NCBI GenBank assembly: GCA_000328965.1
Contig: KB205940.1
Span: forward strand, 1,008,292-1,072,291
DNA length: 64,000 nucleotides
Direction: 5' to 3'
From: Ascocoryne sarcoides NRRL 50072
Taxonomy: Eukaryota > Ascomycota > Leotiomycetes > Helotiales > Gelatinodiscaceae
The translations under genes and the position numbers were made by a program. The stretch's first letter is position 1. Every line of letters starts with the position of its first letter. Positions 22,681-34,774 of this stretch are shown one piece after another. The notes under the pieces are model-generated. The model was not told the origin of the DNA and did not search any database. It saw only the letters and a list, made by a program, of their open reading frames with translations.

Positions 22681-24629
22681 ATGGAAGTCACCAAATTCGT
22701 GGTCTCCGGCCGGGACAAGGCAAAGCTCGATGGTGACTACGGGACCTACCGGACTTCGCTGTCAAATCGAATTCACAACTTGCGCAGGAAGCTAGGCGTG
22801 GCCACGAAACCCCGCGCCAAGTACACTACAAAAGCTTCCATCACAGCAGAGGAGGTGGGCAAGAATCAAGAGTAAGTCAAATGTAGCTAGGAAAAGGTCG
22901 GTATACTGACGGTAACCCAGGTTCGTCCATCTCCTCCTGCTCACCTCGGAACGCGCATGGGCGCATGCGATGGGCATGAGAGAAGTACACTCTGCAGACA
23001 AGAAGGGCATTACGGGAGGCACACGATCACATATTATCTCGAGACTCCACAAAGCCACGGCGCATGCAAACGAGCTCTTCAATCTACTTACCGACCAAGA
23101 AGGTACTGGGGCTAGCGATGAAGATGTCCTCGAAGCACGCGCATACGTCGCCTCGCTCACAGGAGCCATGGAATTTGAGAAGCAGAGCTGGGAAAAATGT
23201 GTGAAGAGCTACGCAGAAGCAAGAATCATATATGGTGCTCTTGCAACGGCCACGAAGAATGATATATTCAAGGATTTGATTTCAGACCCGGTTGATCCAA
23301 GTATACGGTACGGTGCATATCAGATGAGGTTACCCCGGACCATTGCAATCCCTACCATCGCTCGGAAATTCTTCCCACGCTCAGATGAAAAATTGGTGGC
23401 ACAGGTTGAGAATTTGGACCCTGATGTATTGAACGATCAACCTACGAAGCCCAGAGCCGAAACGGCGGATATAGGAGCGGTTCCCAAGACTATCAATTGG
23501 AGATCGCGGACGGTAGATTTGGAGGATGCAGCAATTGCAACGGCCCTAGCAGCCGTGAATAGTGCATCGGAGAAACTGAGTGAGGATTTAGCATCAGAGA
23601 AGGCAGCCACGCCAAGAGAGAAAGCTTCGGCTTATGACGATATTCTTATTGCAAGCCAAGATGCAGTAGATGCTACCAAGCATGCAATAGACGAATTAGT
23701 AGGAGAAGGCGTTGGTCAAGGGGATAGACGCATGCAAAGTTTACAGATCACGAGAACTGCTGTCAGCTATGAAACAGTTAGCTGGCGGATAGGACGAAAT
23801 CGAGTTTTAGTTGGTGAACATGACGGAGCTATCCCCGACAGCTCTGTTGTCCCGCAAACCAAAAAGAAACACCAGAAGCCAGCGAAAAAGGAAGGAACTG
23901 GACATAAGCTAGCCCGTTTCCGGGAAAAGGCTGTCCTTTACGATTCTATTCTTCAAAGTCTTGATACTATCAAAGAACTTCCTGGCGTAGCTGCGGATTC
24001 GACATTTCTCGAGGAGTTGGAAGCAAAATACAACTACTTCTCAGCTTTAAAGTAAGTCCATGGACCCCAAAATATAATGACCGGACTGACCATGCTGAAG
24101 ATGCCTCACGATCTCGCGTGCCCATTCTCTCCTCTCGAACCCCAAAAATGCCTTAGCCCTCCTATCTCGCGCCTCCCAAAAGTGCAACGTCGCCCACGCT
24201 TACCTCTCCTCGCAAATGGACACCTCCGAGTCCTCCACCCCACCTAACATAACTATCTCCCCTTTCGAAATCGACTTCTTGAAATCGCTCCTAGACGCCG
24301 AAGTCCAACGCCACCGCGCCCTCGTCGAGCTCTCCGTCCTCAACATCCCAAATCAGACGGCCACCCAGAACAACCCCCCTCTAATAGAGAACCTCAACGA
24401 ATACCCCCACAACCTAACCCTCGAAAACCTAGTTACCTATCCACCGAAATTAGAGCCGATCCCCGTGAAGCCACTGTTCTTCGATGCAGCCTGGAACTAC
24501 ATCGAGTATCCGGGGCGAGAGATCCCCGAGGTGGTCGAGAAGCCGGCGGGCGGCGCACAGGAGACGGGCAAGGCTGCTACTGAGCAGGCTCCTCCACAGA
24601 AAAAAGGATGGTTTGGTTTCGGTAGGTAA
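22681..24629 (+). CDS. SRP68: Signal recognition particle subunit SRP68
   Basis: RNA-binding subunit of the signal recognition particle, which directs ribosomes making secretory proteins to the ER. The model has three exons, 22681-22871, 22921-24051 and 24101-24629, giving 616 aa (human SRP68 is 627 aa). The N-terminal RNA-binding part contains DYGTYRTSLSNRIHNLRRKL and, across the first splice, FVHLLLLTSERAWAHAM, both characteristic. The middle carries GAYQMRLPRTIA and several TPR-like helices. The C-terminus ends KKGWFGFGR after a low-complexity stretch. The third exon continues the helical repeat (SRAHSLLSNPKNALALLSRA). All introns are GT-AG and near 49 nt. SRP72, its partner, is not in the window. 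Confidence 0.93.
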
Positions 24630-25541
24630 AAGGATAGGGATTTTATAGAAGTGAGTATGCTGTTGATAGAATAGCAATGAGTGATACCCAAAAGTATCTT
24701 ATAAACCCTTCACTTCGCATTCCTCCATTTGTTTCTCTACTTCTTTTCACTTTCTCTCATTGACCACGTCGTGATATCATGCGCCGCCACCCCTCTCAGT
24801 AAAGTCCCATCTCTCGAGTCTTGAGAGGGGAAGGAAGAAAAAGACATAGCTACCTAGTCTTTTCCGGGTAAACGTCGCTCTTCCTTTAACACCCCGTGTA
24901 GCTAATCCATGCCACTCCATTGGAGAAGCGGTATATTCGAGTGAACTATAGGTACCTAGATAACAACACACCCAATCTCACTCTCACCTGAAACTTATGC
25001 TTACATAAATTAAAGAGGCTTTGCTGCAGTCTGGTTAAGTTAGCCTAGGCCTACCCCCCTACTAGATGCGATGAGCTCGAGCATAGCAAAAGAAAGAAAA
25101 TCTTAGTTCGCAAAAACGAGTAATTCAACCAAGGTCTCTGCAATAATATCATATATTGATATAGAATTGTCGTTCGTGTATTTGGTATCATCCCATAGTT
25201 CCAATCATCTAATCTCCCCTATTCCATATCCATCCATCCATACCTTAGCTGTGGTTTTCCCAAAAAATCGGTTTCCCGAATTCCTCTCTTCCTGTTTGTA
25301 TATACAGATGCAACCAATATTTTTTCTTCTTTTGGTTTCTCTAACCCATAGCAATCTACACACCCATTCCGAAATCAATAACGCCGTATCATGCAACCAT
25401 AAATACATGGATTCAGAAAAGCCAATCCGAATCTGCGTGGTATAATGTCAACCTCCAACATAAAATGTGCCGCCGTTCGTCCATCGTTGCCAGGGAAAAA
25501 AAGAAAGCTTCGTGCTCGGGAGTTCAGGGTGGTCTCGGTCT
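24630..25541. other. Convergent 3' spacer between SRP68 and chitin synthase
   Basis: About 0.9 kb separating two convergent genes, so it should hold both 3' untranslated regions. AT-rich, with no convincing frame or repeat. Confidence 0.6.
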
Positions 25542-28140
25542 TCACCGCGGGGGTGGCCTCCTGGTTGAGCTTCCTGATGGAGGACTTTGATCCTCCAATT
25601 CTATACTCGAATCATCATGCGAATTCATCCTGAGCAAGCTTACTCTCGCTAAAGGACTGCGCCCACTCTTCTTCTGACCATTTGATAACGATCGTGGAAT
25701 GGTTAGGGCGCCGCTCCCGAAAGTCTCTTCTAGTGGTGAGCCACTATCGGGAGAAGCTTCAGCTGAAGAGGCGCTAGGGCTTGCGTAGCTTTCAATGCGG
25801 CTCTGTGGTTCCTTGTCGTAATTTTCATAACCCAGCGATTCAACAGAGTCCTTGTAGCCACCTTTCCTTAACTCCGCTTCGGATATTTCATAGACATGAC
25901 CTCGAGGGGGTCCATTGAAATAAGCGCCTCCAGCCAACTTCTGGCTGGCTTGCGCCATTGCATACTTCTTCCTATCCTCATCTCCCATTATACTTTCAAC
26001 CCGGCGTGGCATATATATCGAAGCACTTGTGCCTGCCGAGAGGTTGCTGTCGAAGGAGTCCCTGCTGTACAACCCAGGGTTTCGCGGTCGAGTGCCGGAG
26101 CCCCCCGGTGCGGTGCTCACCAGAGAATCGTTACCTTGTTGATACCATCCTCCAGGAAGTCTCTCTGCGGCCGCAAATCGGCCTTCGATACGCTCTGGTG
26201 GTTGCAAAGGTATAACTGGACGGGCCAGTTGGCCATTGGCGTTTGCCTTGAACGTCTCCGGAACCACGTTCAGCTCATCTCCATCAGCCGTTCCCTTTTC
26301 AATAGCTTCTTGAGGACTTGTTGTGGAATCAGCAGCCCCCGCATCGGCACGTGGTCCTCCCCATGTCCTTTGGCCAGCCTTGCAAGCGTTAGCAAACGAG
26401 TCGGAAATAAAGGATGGGAAATACTCACAGTGAAGATCCCATACACCATGTAATACCAATTGAAGAAGGGGTTGATGATAAACATGAGAGGATAGAGCCA
26501 GATCTTGTATCGCTTTAGCTTAAACCCAAAGTAGATCATCATGAGCCAATTGAGACCCAGTGAGATGGCAATAAAGCCGACTGGCAGATTCGCAATCCTC
26601 TTCGAAGTTGTCACAATCGAAACCAACATGATGAAGAAAAGTAGTGCCGTCGTTCGGATGGTATTTTGCATGAACCGGACAATAGCCAAGATTGGGTATC
26701 GCTTCCAGATTCTGATATCAGTCAACATGCAGACTTCGTTTGTGATGAAACCCAAAAACCATCGGCGACGCTGTTTGATCAGAGACCGATAGGTCTGGAC
26801 TGCTTCGGTCTTGCAGAAGGCTGATGTGCACATCTGAATCTGATACCGCTTCTTGGCTCCAATCATGAAAAGATGTGTCAACCACCGATCCTCGCCCAAA
26901 TGGCACTTTCCGTAGTCAAAGAGATCTTCGCATTGTTCTGCCTTGTCTGCAAAGTAATATTTGGCCATTCTTCGGAAAGCCGAGAAACGTAGCATCGTCA
27001 GAGCCCCAGGCAAGCATGTGACGGATCCGCATCCCGATTCAACCGTCCGCTCAAAAAGCTGACCGTGGATGTACTCCATATCTTGTAGAAGAGTAATCAG
27101 GCTGTGCTTCTTCGTTGTCGACGTGATGACTCCAGTCATGGCTAACATATCCCTCGTGTTGCCGGGGCTCAGTTCCATATCGTAGACGAAGTTTTGGAGA
27201 CACACTCGGTCCAAGATACAGTCGGAATCGATGAATAGGATGAAAAGGTTATCGTTTCGCTTCAGGTACTCGGAGTAGACCCTGTCGATAAGCTTGAAGG
27301 TCGCTTTCTGGCAATGCCTCTTTCCTCCATGGGCAAATCGGGAGACGGTGATTCGAGCGGTCCGGTAGGTGACATCAATACTCTTGGGGTATGTATCGAG
27401 GGAGAGCGGTACCCCTAATCTCTCGATCGTCTTCAAGTAGAGTTCGTCCTCCTGGTCACCATCGAACGAGAGGAAGACGTGGATACAAGATGGCGGGTAA
27501 TCGCAGTCAACCACCGAATCAATAGCTGTAACCAAGATATCCGGGTCTTCCTTGAAGCAGGGCATCACAATGACGACTTTCGGGGCCGACTGCTCGTCCA
27601 AAACCTGCTTGATTCGCTTGGACCTTCCCAAGGTATGGGTGACCAGCTGGTAGACGCAAAAAAGCCATGGTATGGTCAACAAGCCCGCAAACGACCAGAA
27701 TCCAAACCATTGGAGGAAGTCGACCATGGTTTGTGGGAAGTACTGAGTGACCTCGGAGGGTAGCGGGAGCGTCACAACCATAATGGGTAGGAAAATGCAT
27801 CTAGGGGATGGGGCGTAAGTAGAGAGAGTTTCGTGGGCGGTGATCAAGCTTACCGTAAACATGTGAAGAAGAAGGCCACTAGAATAGCTATAACCCTCAC
27901 AGTCCAATGCTCCGCTTTCTGGAAGACTTTAACTAAGCAATACATGAAGGCTGCCAGCCACAGGAACCACTCGAGGAAGGCGGCGACCATGACGGTGCCG
28001 ACAATGGCCGTGTAAACAATCTATGGGAATTCCTGTCAGTATATGTACCCCCAGCGAGCATGTGACACATGTCGGGTTATGGAAATTCAATAGATCCCAC
28101 TCACATCTTTCGCCGGCCATGTCGTGTCGTATTGAGCCAT
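25542..28140 (-). CDS. Chitin synthase, division III (class VI-like)
   Basis: Polytopic plasma-membrane glycosyltransferase that polymerises UDP-GlcNAc into wall chitin. On the minus strand the exons are 28140-28105, 28020-27854, 27800-26429 and 26378-25542, giving 803 aa. The catalytic GT2 core shows VVIVMPCFKED, the DxD-type FIDSDC, CLPGALTMLR, GEDRWL and QRRRW. Helices flank it: IVYTAIVGTVMVAAFLEWF near the N-terminus and several after QRRRW. The C-terminal 270 residues are Ser/Pro-rich and disordered. There is no myosin motor or cytochrome b5 domain, which excludes classes IV, V and VII as usually drawn; class VI is my best fit from memory. The start has a good Kozak context. An upstream extension is discussed under findings. 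Confidence 0.88.
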
Positions 28141-29569
28141 TGTGGGCGAAATATGTATAAAATTTCCAATGCGAGGGTGGATGTGGTAGAAAAAAGACGC
28201 AAACGCTGAGGTTATTTCGAGAGGTCCCGAGTAATGGCCTGGCTGCGTCGAATGACACCAGATACCGACAAAGAACGATCCTAGAAAGGATAGCTGCACA
28301 AAAATAGGTCAGCTTCGACCTCACATCTTTCTTTCAAGTGCCAGTAAACATGAGACGTACGGCCCGAGGTGGCTCGCAACAAATGCGTTCAGAGACAGGA
28401 TTCACTCATGCCATATATCGACTGCGGTACGAGGGATGGGAGGCAGGCAAACGTACGGGCTTCGGTCACACAGCCCACGCGTCCCTCGGCGTCACCGTCG
28501 TTGTGTACAAAGCGTGGGCGAGGGTGCAAACGTGCGGCAGGCCGTTGAATCTGTACTTCGAGAGCCCCGGAACTGCTCAGGTCGGGAGGAACGAGTTGCG
28601 CAAGGAGTCGAATACCGCTTCAGAGAAGACACCACGGGGAGCAGCAGGTGATGGGCGGCGTCTGCCAGAAGTTGGAAGTTGGCAGCGTTATCGTTGGCGC
28701 TCGCGGAGAGGGGGAGGGATTCGGATTCAGTTCGGAGTTCGAAGCGATGTTCTTGATCTTGCCGTGAAACGAATGACACGGTGCAAGAGGCCGCCAGCCG
28801 TCGCAGAGGGAGTGACGCTGGTAATGATAGGAGGAAAGAAGAGTCAAACAAAGAATCTGATCTGGGATGGTACGATACGTATGATATGATATGACAAGAT
28901 ATGAGATAATGGGGTATAGCAGTCGGCCGAGAGAGGACAGGAGCGGACCGGACAGAGCAGGACTACTGATCCAATCGACAGGTTTCGGGGTGAAAACGAA
29001 GGGGTGGAAAAGTGGCAGTCAATGGAGAGAAGAGGTCCAAACAGAGAGATGGAGTCGCAGATTGAAAAGTGACGAAGACGGAGATCACGTTCGAGGGTCT
29101 GGCAGCATGGGGAGGGGACTATAGATATTATTATTATTTCCAGGGGTACGCTGGGATGGATCGAAGCTACTCCCGATAGAGGGGGAAGCGCGAGCGTGCG
29201 ATGGCAGATCTCCGACGGCGGCTTGAGCGACTGTCCCGAAACGGAAGTGCCAAGGGACTCGGACGTTGGAAGAGCAGTCGCTTTGGGACGAAAGGGGAGA
29301 GGGCAGGAGGGAAGGTGCGAGGTGGAAGGTGCGAGGTGGAAGGCGCGAAGGTTGGACGTCCAAGAAGGTTTCAAGCATTCGAGCTTATTCCCTATGGGGG
29401 GGAAGTGGGGCGGAGAGATCGAAGCCGGGGGCGGTTTAGAGTTTTCTCGGTTGGCCAATGAAACCCCGGTCGGCGTCTGAGCTACCCCCACCTTCGCTAC
29501 ATTCCCTGTTCCGGTAGTTTTTGGGTGCGCAGAGAAGTGGGCGGGAATCAGATAGAGGTTTTCGTACAG

Positions 29570-29645
29570 TACATAAGATGTACATAAGATGTACATAATA
29601 TGTATATATCTATATATATCATATCACATCATATCACATCATAAC
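29570..29645. repeat. Short tandem repeats, TACATAAGATG and TATCACATCA types
   Basis: Successive copies of an 11-bp unit (TACATAAGATG, roughly three copies, the last diverged) are followed by an alternating TATA stretch and two copies of ATATCACATC. The tract is sharply AT-rich within GC-rich surroundings. Confidence 0.75.
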
Positions 29646-29812
29646 AGGTACCTGTAAGTACGGCTTTCAGCCTCGCGGATCTTAGTCGTATCACTTGGCT
29701 GGTAAATCGTCGCGAGGCGAGTCGGCGCTCCGTCCTGCGACACGAGTAGCGATGCTTCTCTCGAGCTCGAGGTCTCCCTCCGGCCCCCCCGAGACCTCCC
29801 GCCCTCTGGGCT

Positions 29813-29830
29813 CTGGGCTCTGGGCGCTGG
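29813..29830. repeat. CTCTGGG tandem repeat
   Basis: Heptamer CTCTGGG repeated in tandem, with a last imperfect copy just beyond. Small microsatellite in non-coding DNA. Confidence 0.7.
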
Positions 29831-32800
29831 GAAATGCATTTATCGATCCATTCGATGCCACCTCTGATCGATCCGGATCCTTTACACTTCGCGCTATTCG
29901 CCATTCGCTTTTCGACCGCCTCGGAACCGACAAAGACGTCCGTATCGGGACCAGAGGCTCGCGCGGGGCCAATAGGGACGGCCCCTCCGCGCGGTGGGTT
30001 TCGACATGCCCACTCCCAGGCGTGAGGGCGTCGCGGCGAGAGCGCAAACATACGAAGATACACACGATTACGCTTGATGACGCCGACTAGTGAAAGTCTC
30101 CATCCCCCCCCATCTCCCGGGATTCTTCATCTCTCGCGGGCGCTGCGAAGGTATGTAAGCTGGATCCCGCTAGGATTGATCCATTCCTGGAGAATCCCCG
30201 CAGAAACACGACGATCTGGCCCGACTTGCCCCGATCCGGTGTGGTGTCGACACCATTCCCCGGGGCGTGCGGTCCCCGGGATCTCGAAAGATACTTTTTG
30301 GAGGGAGGGATGACTATCGATTGCCGTCGATGGCTTGAATCGATTCAATCGATCCATCAATCAATCGCCCGCGGAAAGCCAACGAGCTCTCGCGAAAGAA
30401 AACATCAACACGCCTCGTCGGTTTTCCATGCCCCCCTCTACGCCCCATCTACCCTCTCCATCCCACTCCCATCCTTCGTATAAACCTGTGACGTCTATCA
30501 CCTCACTCGCACATTTGCCACACCTCCTTTGTGCGGGCCTGCAGCGGTATAACTGTGCGTCCAGAGCACATCCAGGGGTCGCCAGATTCGTATATGCACC
30601 TTGGGAACAGCACATCCGACATGAAAAGAAAGAAGGTCGACGTAAAAACACAGAGGACGAAGCACCGCATCCATCGTCCATTCCCAATCGTTTCCGTCTG
30701 CCCGAGCCATCGTCGCCCCCTGGCCAACCGTCCGGCCTCATCATCAATATCAATATGCAAACAATCCCACTCGGAGATTTTCAGGGAGCTGGTGGCGTTG
30801 ATGGCCCAAGCTGCGTGGGCATGTGGCAGGTCACGTGGGTCGCACCAACCATGCTGTCCTTTCAACCACCAACACAGCGTTCATCTTTCGCTCTCTCACG
30901 TGGCCCTCGTGTGGTTCGTATTTTTAGAAAACTCTTGCCTGGGCGAGCAGGTGCTGCAGCTGCTGCAAATCCCTCTGCTTCCACACATTATGTGTTTATG
31001 TGTTTGCGTGCTGCACGCCTTCTGCTCTGCTGCTTCTCGGCGGCCTGAGCTCGGTCTCGATCACAAGTCGGTAGGACGGGCGTCTGTCTCCTTGTCGGTC
31101 CAACGGTCATTCCTTTGTTTGTTTCCCCCTACCATAGTTCTATCATATTTACCGTTTTTCCATCGCGGGGCCACACTCGGATGCAGCGAGTCTCAGCTGG
31201 ATGAAAACCCTCCAGATCGCTGCCAATTTGCAGACAGCATTCGATCGTTTTTGGGGGACGATGACGTGCTTCAATACGTACGGTACAATAGCTAGTTAAG
31301 AGTTTAACTAATGTTGACTATGCCAAGCTCGATTTGAAATTCGGACTGGGATGCCGTGGATTCCACAGCGACTGTGGCTTGCTGAACTCAGGCGCTTAGA
31401 CATCGCTACTAGCGCGAGGATGGACTTCCAAGAATCAAGTGCGCTGCGCCTGTTTTGAAAACATCATTATTGGTGCCGCCGACAGCTATGCCGTCAATAG
31501 ATCTTCTGGTAAGATTCCCAACACATAATCATTTCACCTCGTCGGGAAGAGTTTAGCGACGGAGCCCGGAGGTATGGGACTGGGTAGATTTCTGACTCTT
31601 AGGTCTTAGGAGATCTGATACAACCCCACTCCCCCTCTCGCATTCTATCAGCAATAGCTCCAACAGCCCGCCTTAACTTGAAGTTTCCCGTGAACCATTG
31701 AAATGAGATGACGCATTGCAACCGGCCTTGCATGCTGAGGCCGAATGCCTTTCCAGCCGTCCATCCTATAGTCGAATATCCATAGGTCGACATTAAACAG
31801 GAATTCGGACCTAATTACCCCTTCGGATTCTTGCCAAAATGAGAACATTTCTCAACGCCTTCTCGAGCCTTCACTCGGAGCAGGGCCGGAACTTGGACGT
31901 GTACGCAGTGTTTCTTGCTATCTTGACCATCCCTTCCTCCCAGCGGAAATAGCACGTACTCCCATGGCCACCTCCTCAAGTTCGAAAATGATATCCGACT
32001 CCCTCCCAGGTTACATTACAAACCCATCTTATCACATCACTCACGGACGGATGTACGCGTATACACTTAGAATCCAGACTTTCTCCCTCCCACCGGATTT
32101 CAGTACACTAGAGGTCGAGATAGAATTAAAGCACACAACAACCTCGACCTATCTAGAAACGTACATGCATACATCCGTATTTCCTCCCCACTCGGACCCA
32201 AATCCGTGATACCCATCCTGCACTTCCTCGCATATACCTCAAATAATCACACCCCCTATTTCTATATCCACATTTCGCAAGAGAGTAATACCGCACCATA
32301 AGATCCTCGAGGGAACAAGCTAGACACGGCTATCCGTCGCACCCCGAGCTTACAGCTAGCTAGCACGGCTGGATATAAAATGTATACAAATCTGCACCAC
32401 AAAGTTTGTCCAGCCCCAGCCCCCTTTCCCTATATCCATCCCATCCGCTCTCGAACCTCACCCCCCAAATCCGTCCCTCTCTCGATCGATCAAGATCAAG
32501 GTATATCATAGGGGTTCTGAATACGCGATGCTGAGCTGCGATTCATACGCCTCCTGTAATAAACAGATAGATATATAAACGTCTTTGCATGGTTTTACGT
32601 TGGTGTTTCTTAATCACTCACTCACTCTAGTCATGTCCTGCCCTGTCCTGTCCCGTCATATCATTTCATATCATATCAGGGGAAAAATGACATATCACCT
32701 ATCGTAAACAACAGACGGTATCGAGGTACCGTACCTGCGTCCAACCTATCCCATCCCATCCCATCCATCCATCCTCGACATTCTTGCCGCTCGCTGGGTC

Positions 32801-32891
32801 CGGAGGAGGTGGAGAAGGAGGAATGCACATGGCGTTGGGGGTTGTGGAATTTATCGATCAATGGGTTGATTGATTGATTGTTTAATTATTT

Positions 32892-32972
32892 ATTCATTCA
32901 TTCATTCATTCATTCATTCATTCATTCATTCATTCATTCATTCATGCGTTCATTCTTTCATACATTCATTCA
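32892..32972. repeat. (ATTC)n microsatellite
   Basis: Perfect tetranucleotide array of more than a dozen units that decays at its right end into imperfect copies. Useful as a length-variable marker; no coding context. Confidence 0.95.
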
Positions 32973-33260
32973 ACCCAATTCGATAATCTCTCGCATCGCT
33001 CTGGGACAAGATGAGGAATAAATCAAATCATATCAAATAAATAAACTAAAATAAAATAAAACCACAACCCCCTTCCTCTCCTATACCATAACCCCAATCA
33101 AGCTAACTCGAATCAAGGGTGCACCAACCATCGCGCTTAGTGACCCTTCCTCCCCTTTAAAACCGCAGTAAATTTCAATTCTCCTCCTCACATTCATCTT
33201 TCTACCTACCTATCTATATCTTTTCCTGATGATGAGTAAGTTAGGTTTCATGGCTTATGC

Positions 33261-33515
33261 GGGGGGGGGTTCTTCATTGGGTGGATTGCAGGTGTGTGTG
33301 TGTGTGTATGATAGGGGGAAGGAAATGGGACGGCAGGAGGAGGACGAGGAGGAGGAGGAGGAGGCTTGTGGAAATTGGGAAATTGGGAAATGGGAATTGG
33401 AAATGAGGATGGGAAATGGGGGACTTGAGAGGTAAGGGCGGGGGGGTGGAGGGTTTTGAGATGGGATGGATGGGATGGATAGGATGGGATAGGGTAGATG
33501 GGATGGGATTAAAGG
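33261..33515. repeat. Cluster of simple-sequence tracts (Gn, GTn, GGAn, GGATn)
   Basis: Within about 250 bp there is a run of nine guanines (33261-33269), a GT run (about 33291-33307), a GGA-rich tract (about 33338-33364) and imperfect GGGATGGAT repeats (about 33458-33513). All purine-rich on the plus strand. Confidence 0.85.
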
Positions 33516-34774
33516 GTATAAGTTCCCGTCCCGTGTTTAGGGTATTAAAGGGGTGGGAGGCGATTTCCTAGTATATGATATAAGCCAGTTATTGTCGTTG
33601 TCAGATTGATCGTTTTTATTCATTTCTATCATTGCTGTTGAAATATTATTACTAGTGTTATCATTATTGCTTTCTCCATCTACTGTTCAAGCCTATCTGT
33701 TCAAGTTTAATAAACAACACGAAGACTCTCCTTAGATCTTTTACTAAGAGCGGTAGGGATAGATAGGGGTTGGAATATGGCTGTGGGTAGGTAGTATACC
33801 GAGTATCTGTAGGTATGTCTCTCGCTTCAAATCTACAGAGGAAATCCGGCTGTTTTCTTCGTGTTAGGTAGAAAGGGAGAAGTTGAGAAGGATTTACTCC
33901 ATAAGGCCTACTCTCGTCTAGCAAATCCCCAGAGATAATCTGCCCCAGAACCTTTTCTGAAACTTCGTGGAATATCAGATCGGCGAAGAGAAGCTCAAGT
34001 CCATTACCTGACATCTCACCATGGCGGTATCTATAGAGTGTAAATCATTCTGTCTGTTTCACTTTCGATTTCTCGACTCGCCTTCACTTCCTTGAACAAG
34101 CTAAAGTCTAATTCACTTCTCTTTGTGACTCACCACATTTTGCTACCTTCCTTCTTTTCCATCCTTTTTCGCCTGCATATATAAATAATTATCTATCCAC
34201 CTCTCCTCCACCCCACAGCCGTGAGACAATGCATACCTGAAATGTATCTTATGCTCTTCTGATTCATTTATGCAAGTATGTTTCTTCTGCATATACATGC
34301 ATTGCGTCGTACCTCTATCGTCTCCCTCCCGATTTCACTTCAAGTCTCCACAAATCCATTCTTCCTAAACCGAAATCTAGGCCGAAACTAGAGGTTCTCG
34401 TTACTATTGTTATCATTGTTATTAGCGGAAATGACATTTCCTTTCGTCTGGTTGGAAAATAACAATGGCGAGGATTGAAGTTGTTTGATAATTATAGGTA
34501 CAGTGTACTTGAGAATGAGTGAGGAATGAGTGGGTATCTATGATTTGGATGTTTATGGCATATGTATCTCTCGTTTTTGGTGGGATACAACATTTACCAA
34601 AGTGTAATGTTTTTGGGAGAATCCAAAACTTTTATTTATATCGCTTGACGTCCCGCCTACAGTTCGCAAAATACCAACTTCTGCACTCTACAATACTACG
34701 AGCAATTTCTCATGTAATATCTACAGATATCTCAAACTCCAACCGATACACTCTCTCCGCCTCTGTCCCTATTC

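Larger units (their letters stand above)
28141..34774. other. Gene-poor 6.6-kb spacer with simple repeats
   Basis: The largest interval without a supportable gene. From 28300 to 31300 it is relatively GC-rich with many overlapping frames in all phases, the pattern expected of non-coding GC-rich DNA and of the chitin synthase promoter or leader. From 31300 to 34774 it is AT-rich with microsatellites. A frame at 33664-34014 (minus, 116 codons) and one at 30531-31295 (plus, 254 codons) lack motifs and are not called. Unannotated non-coding transcripts are possible but not visible from sequence. Confidence 0.55.

Noticed and set aside
25542..28140. Assignment of the chitin synthase to class V or VII
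   Set aside because: No myosin motor or cytochrome b5-like domain is present and the protein is only about 800 aa.
28338..31295. Many overlapping frames of 80-254 codons on both strands
   Set aside because: All six frames are open in GC-rich sequence; none shows a domain, Kozak context plus intron structure, or plausible composition.
33664..34014. 116-codon minus-strand frame
   Set aside because: Considered as a small protein, but no motif and it sits in AT-rich repeat-bearing spacer.
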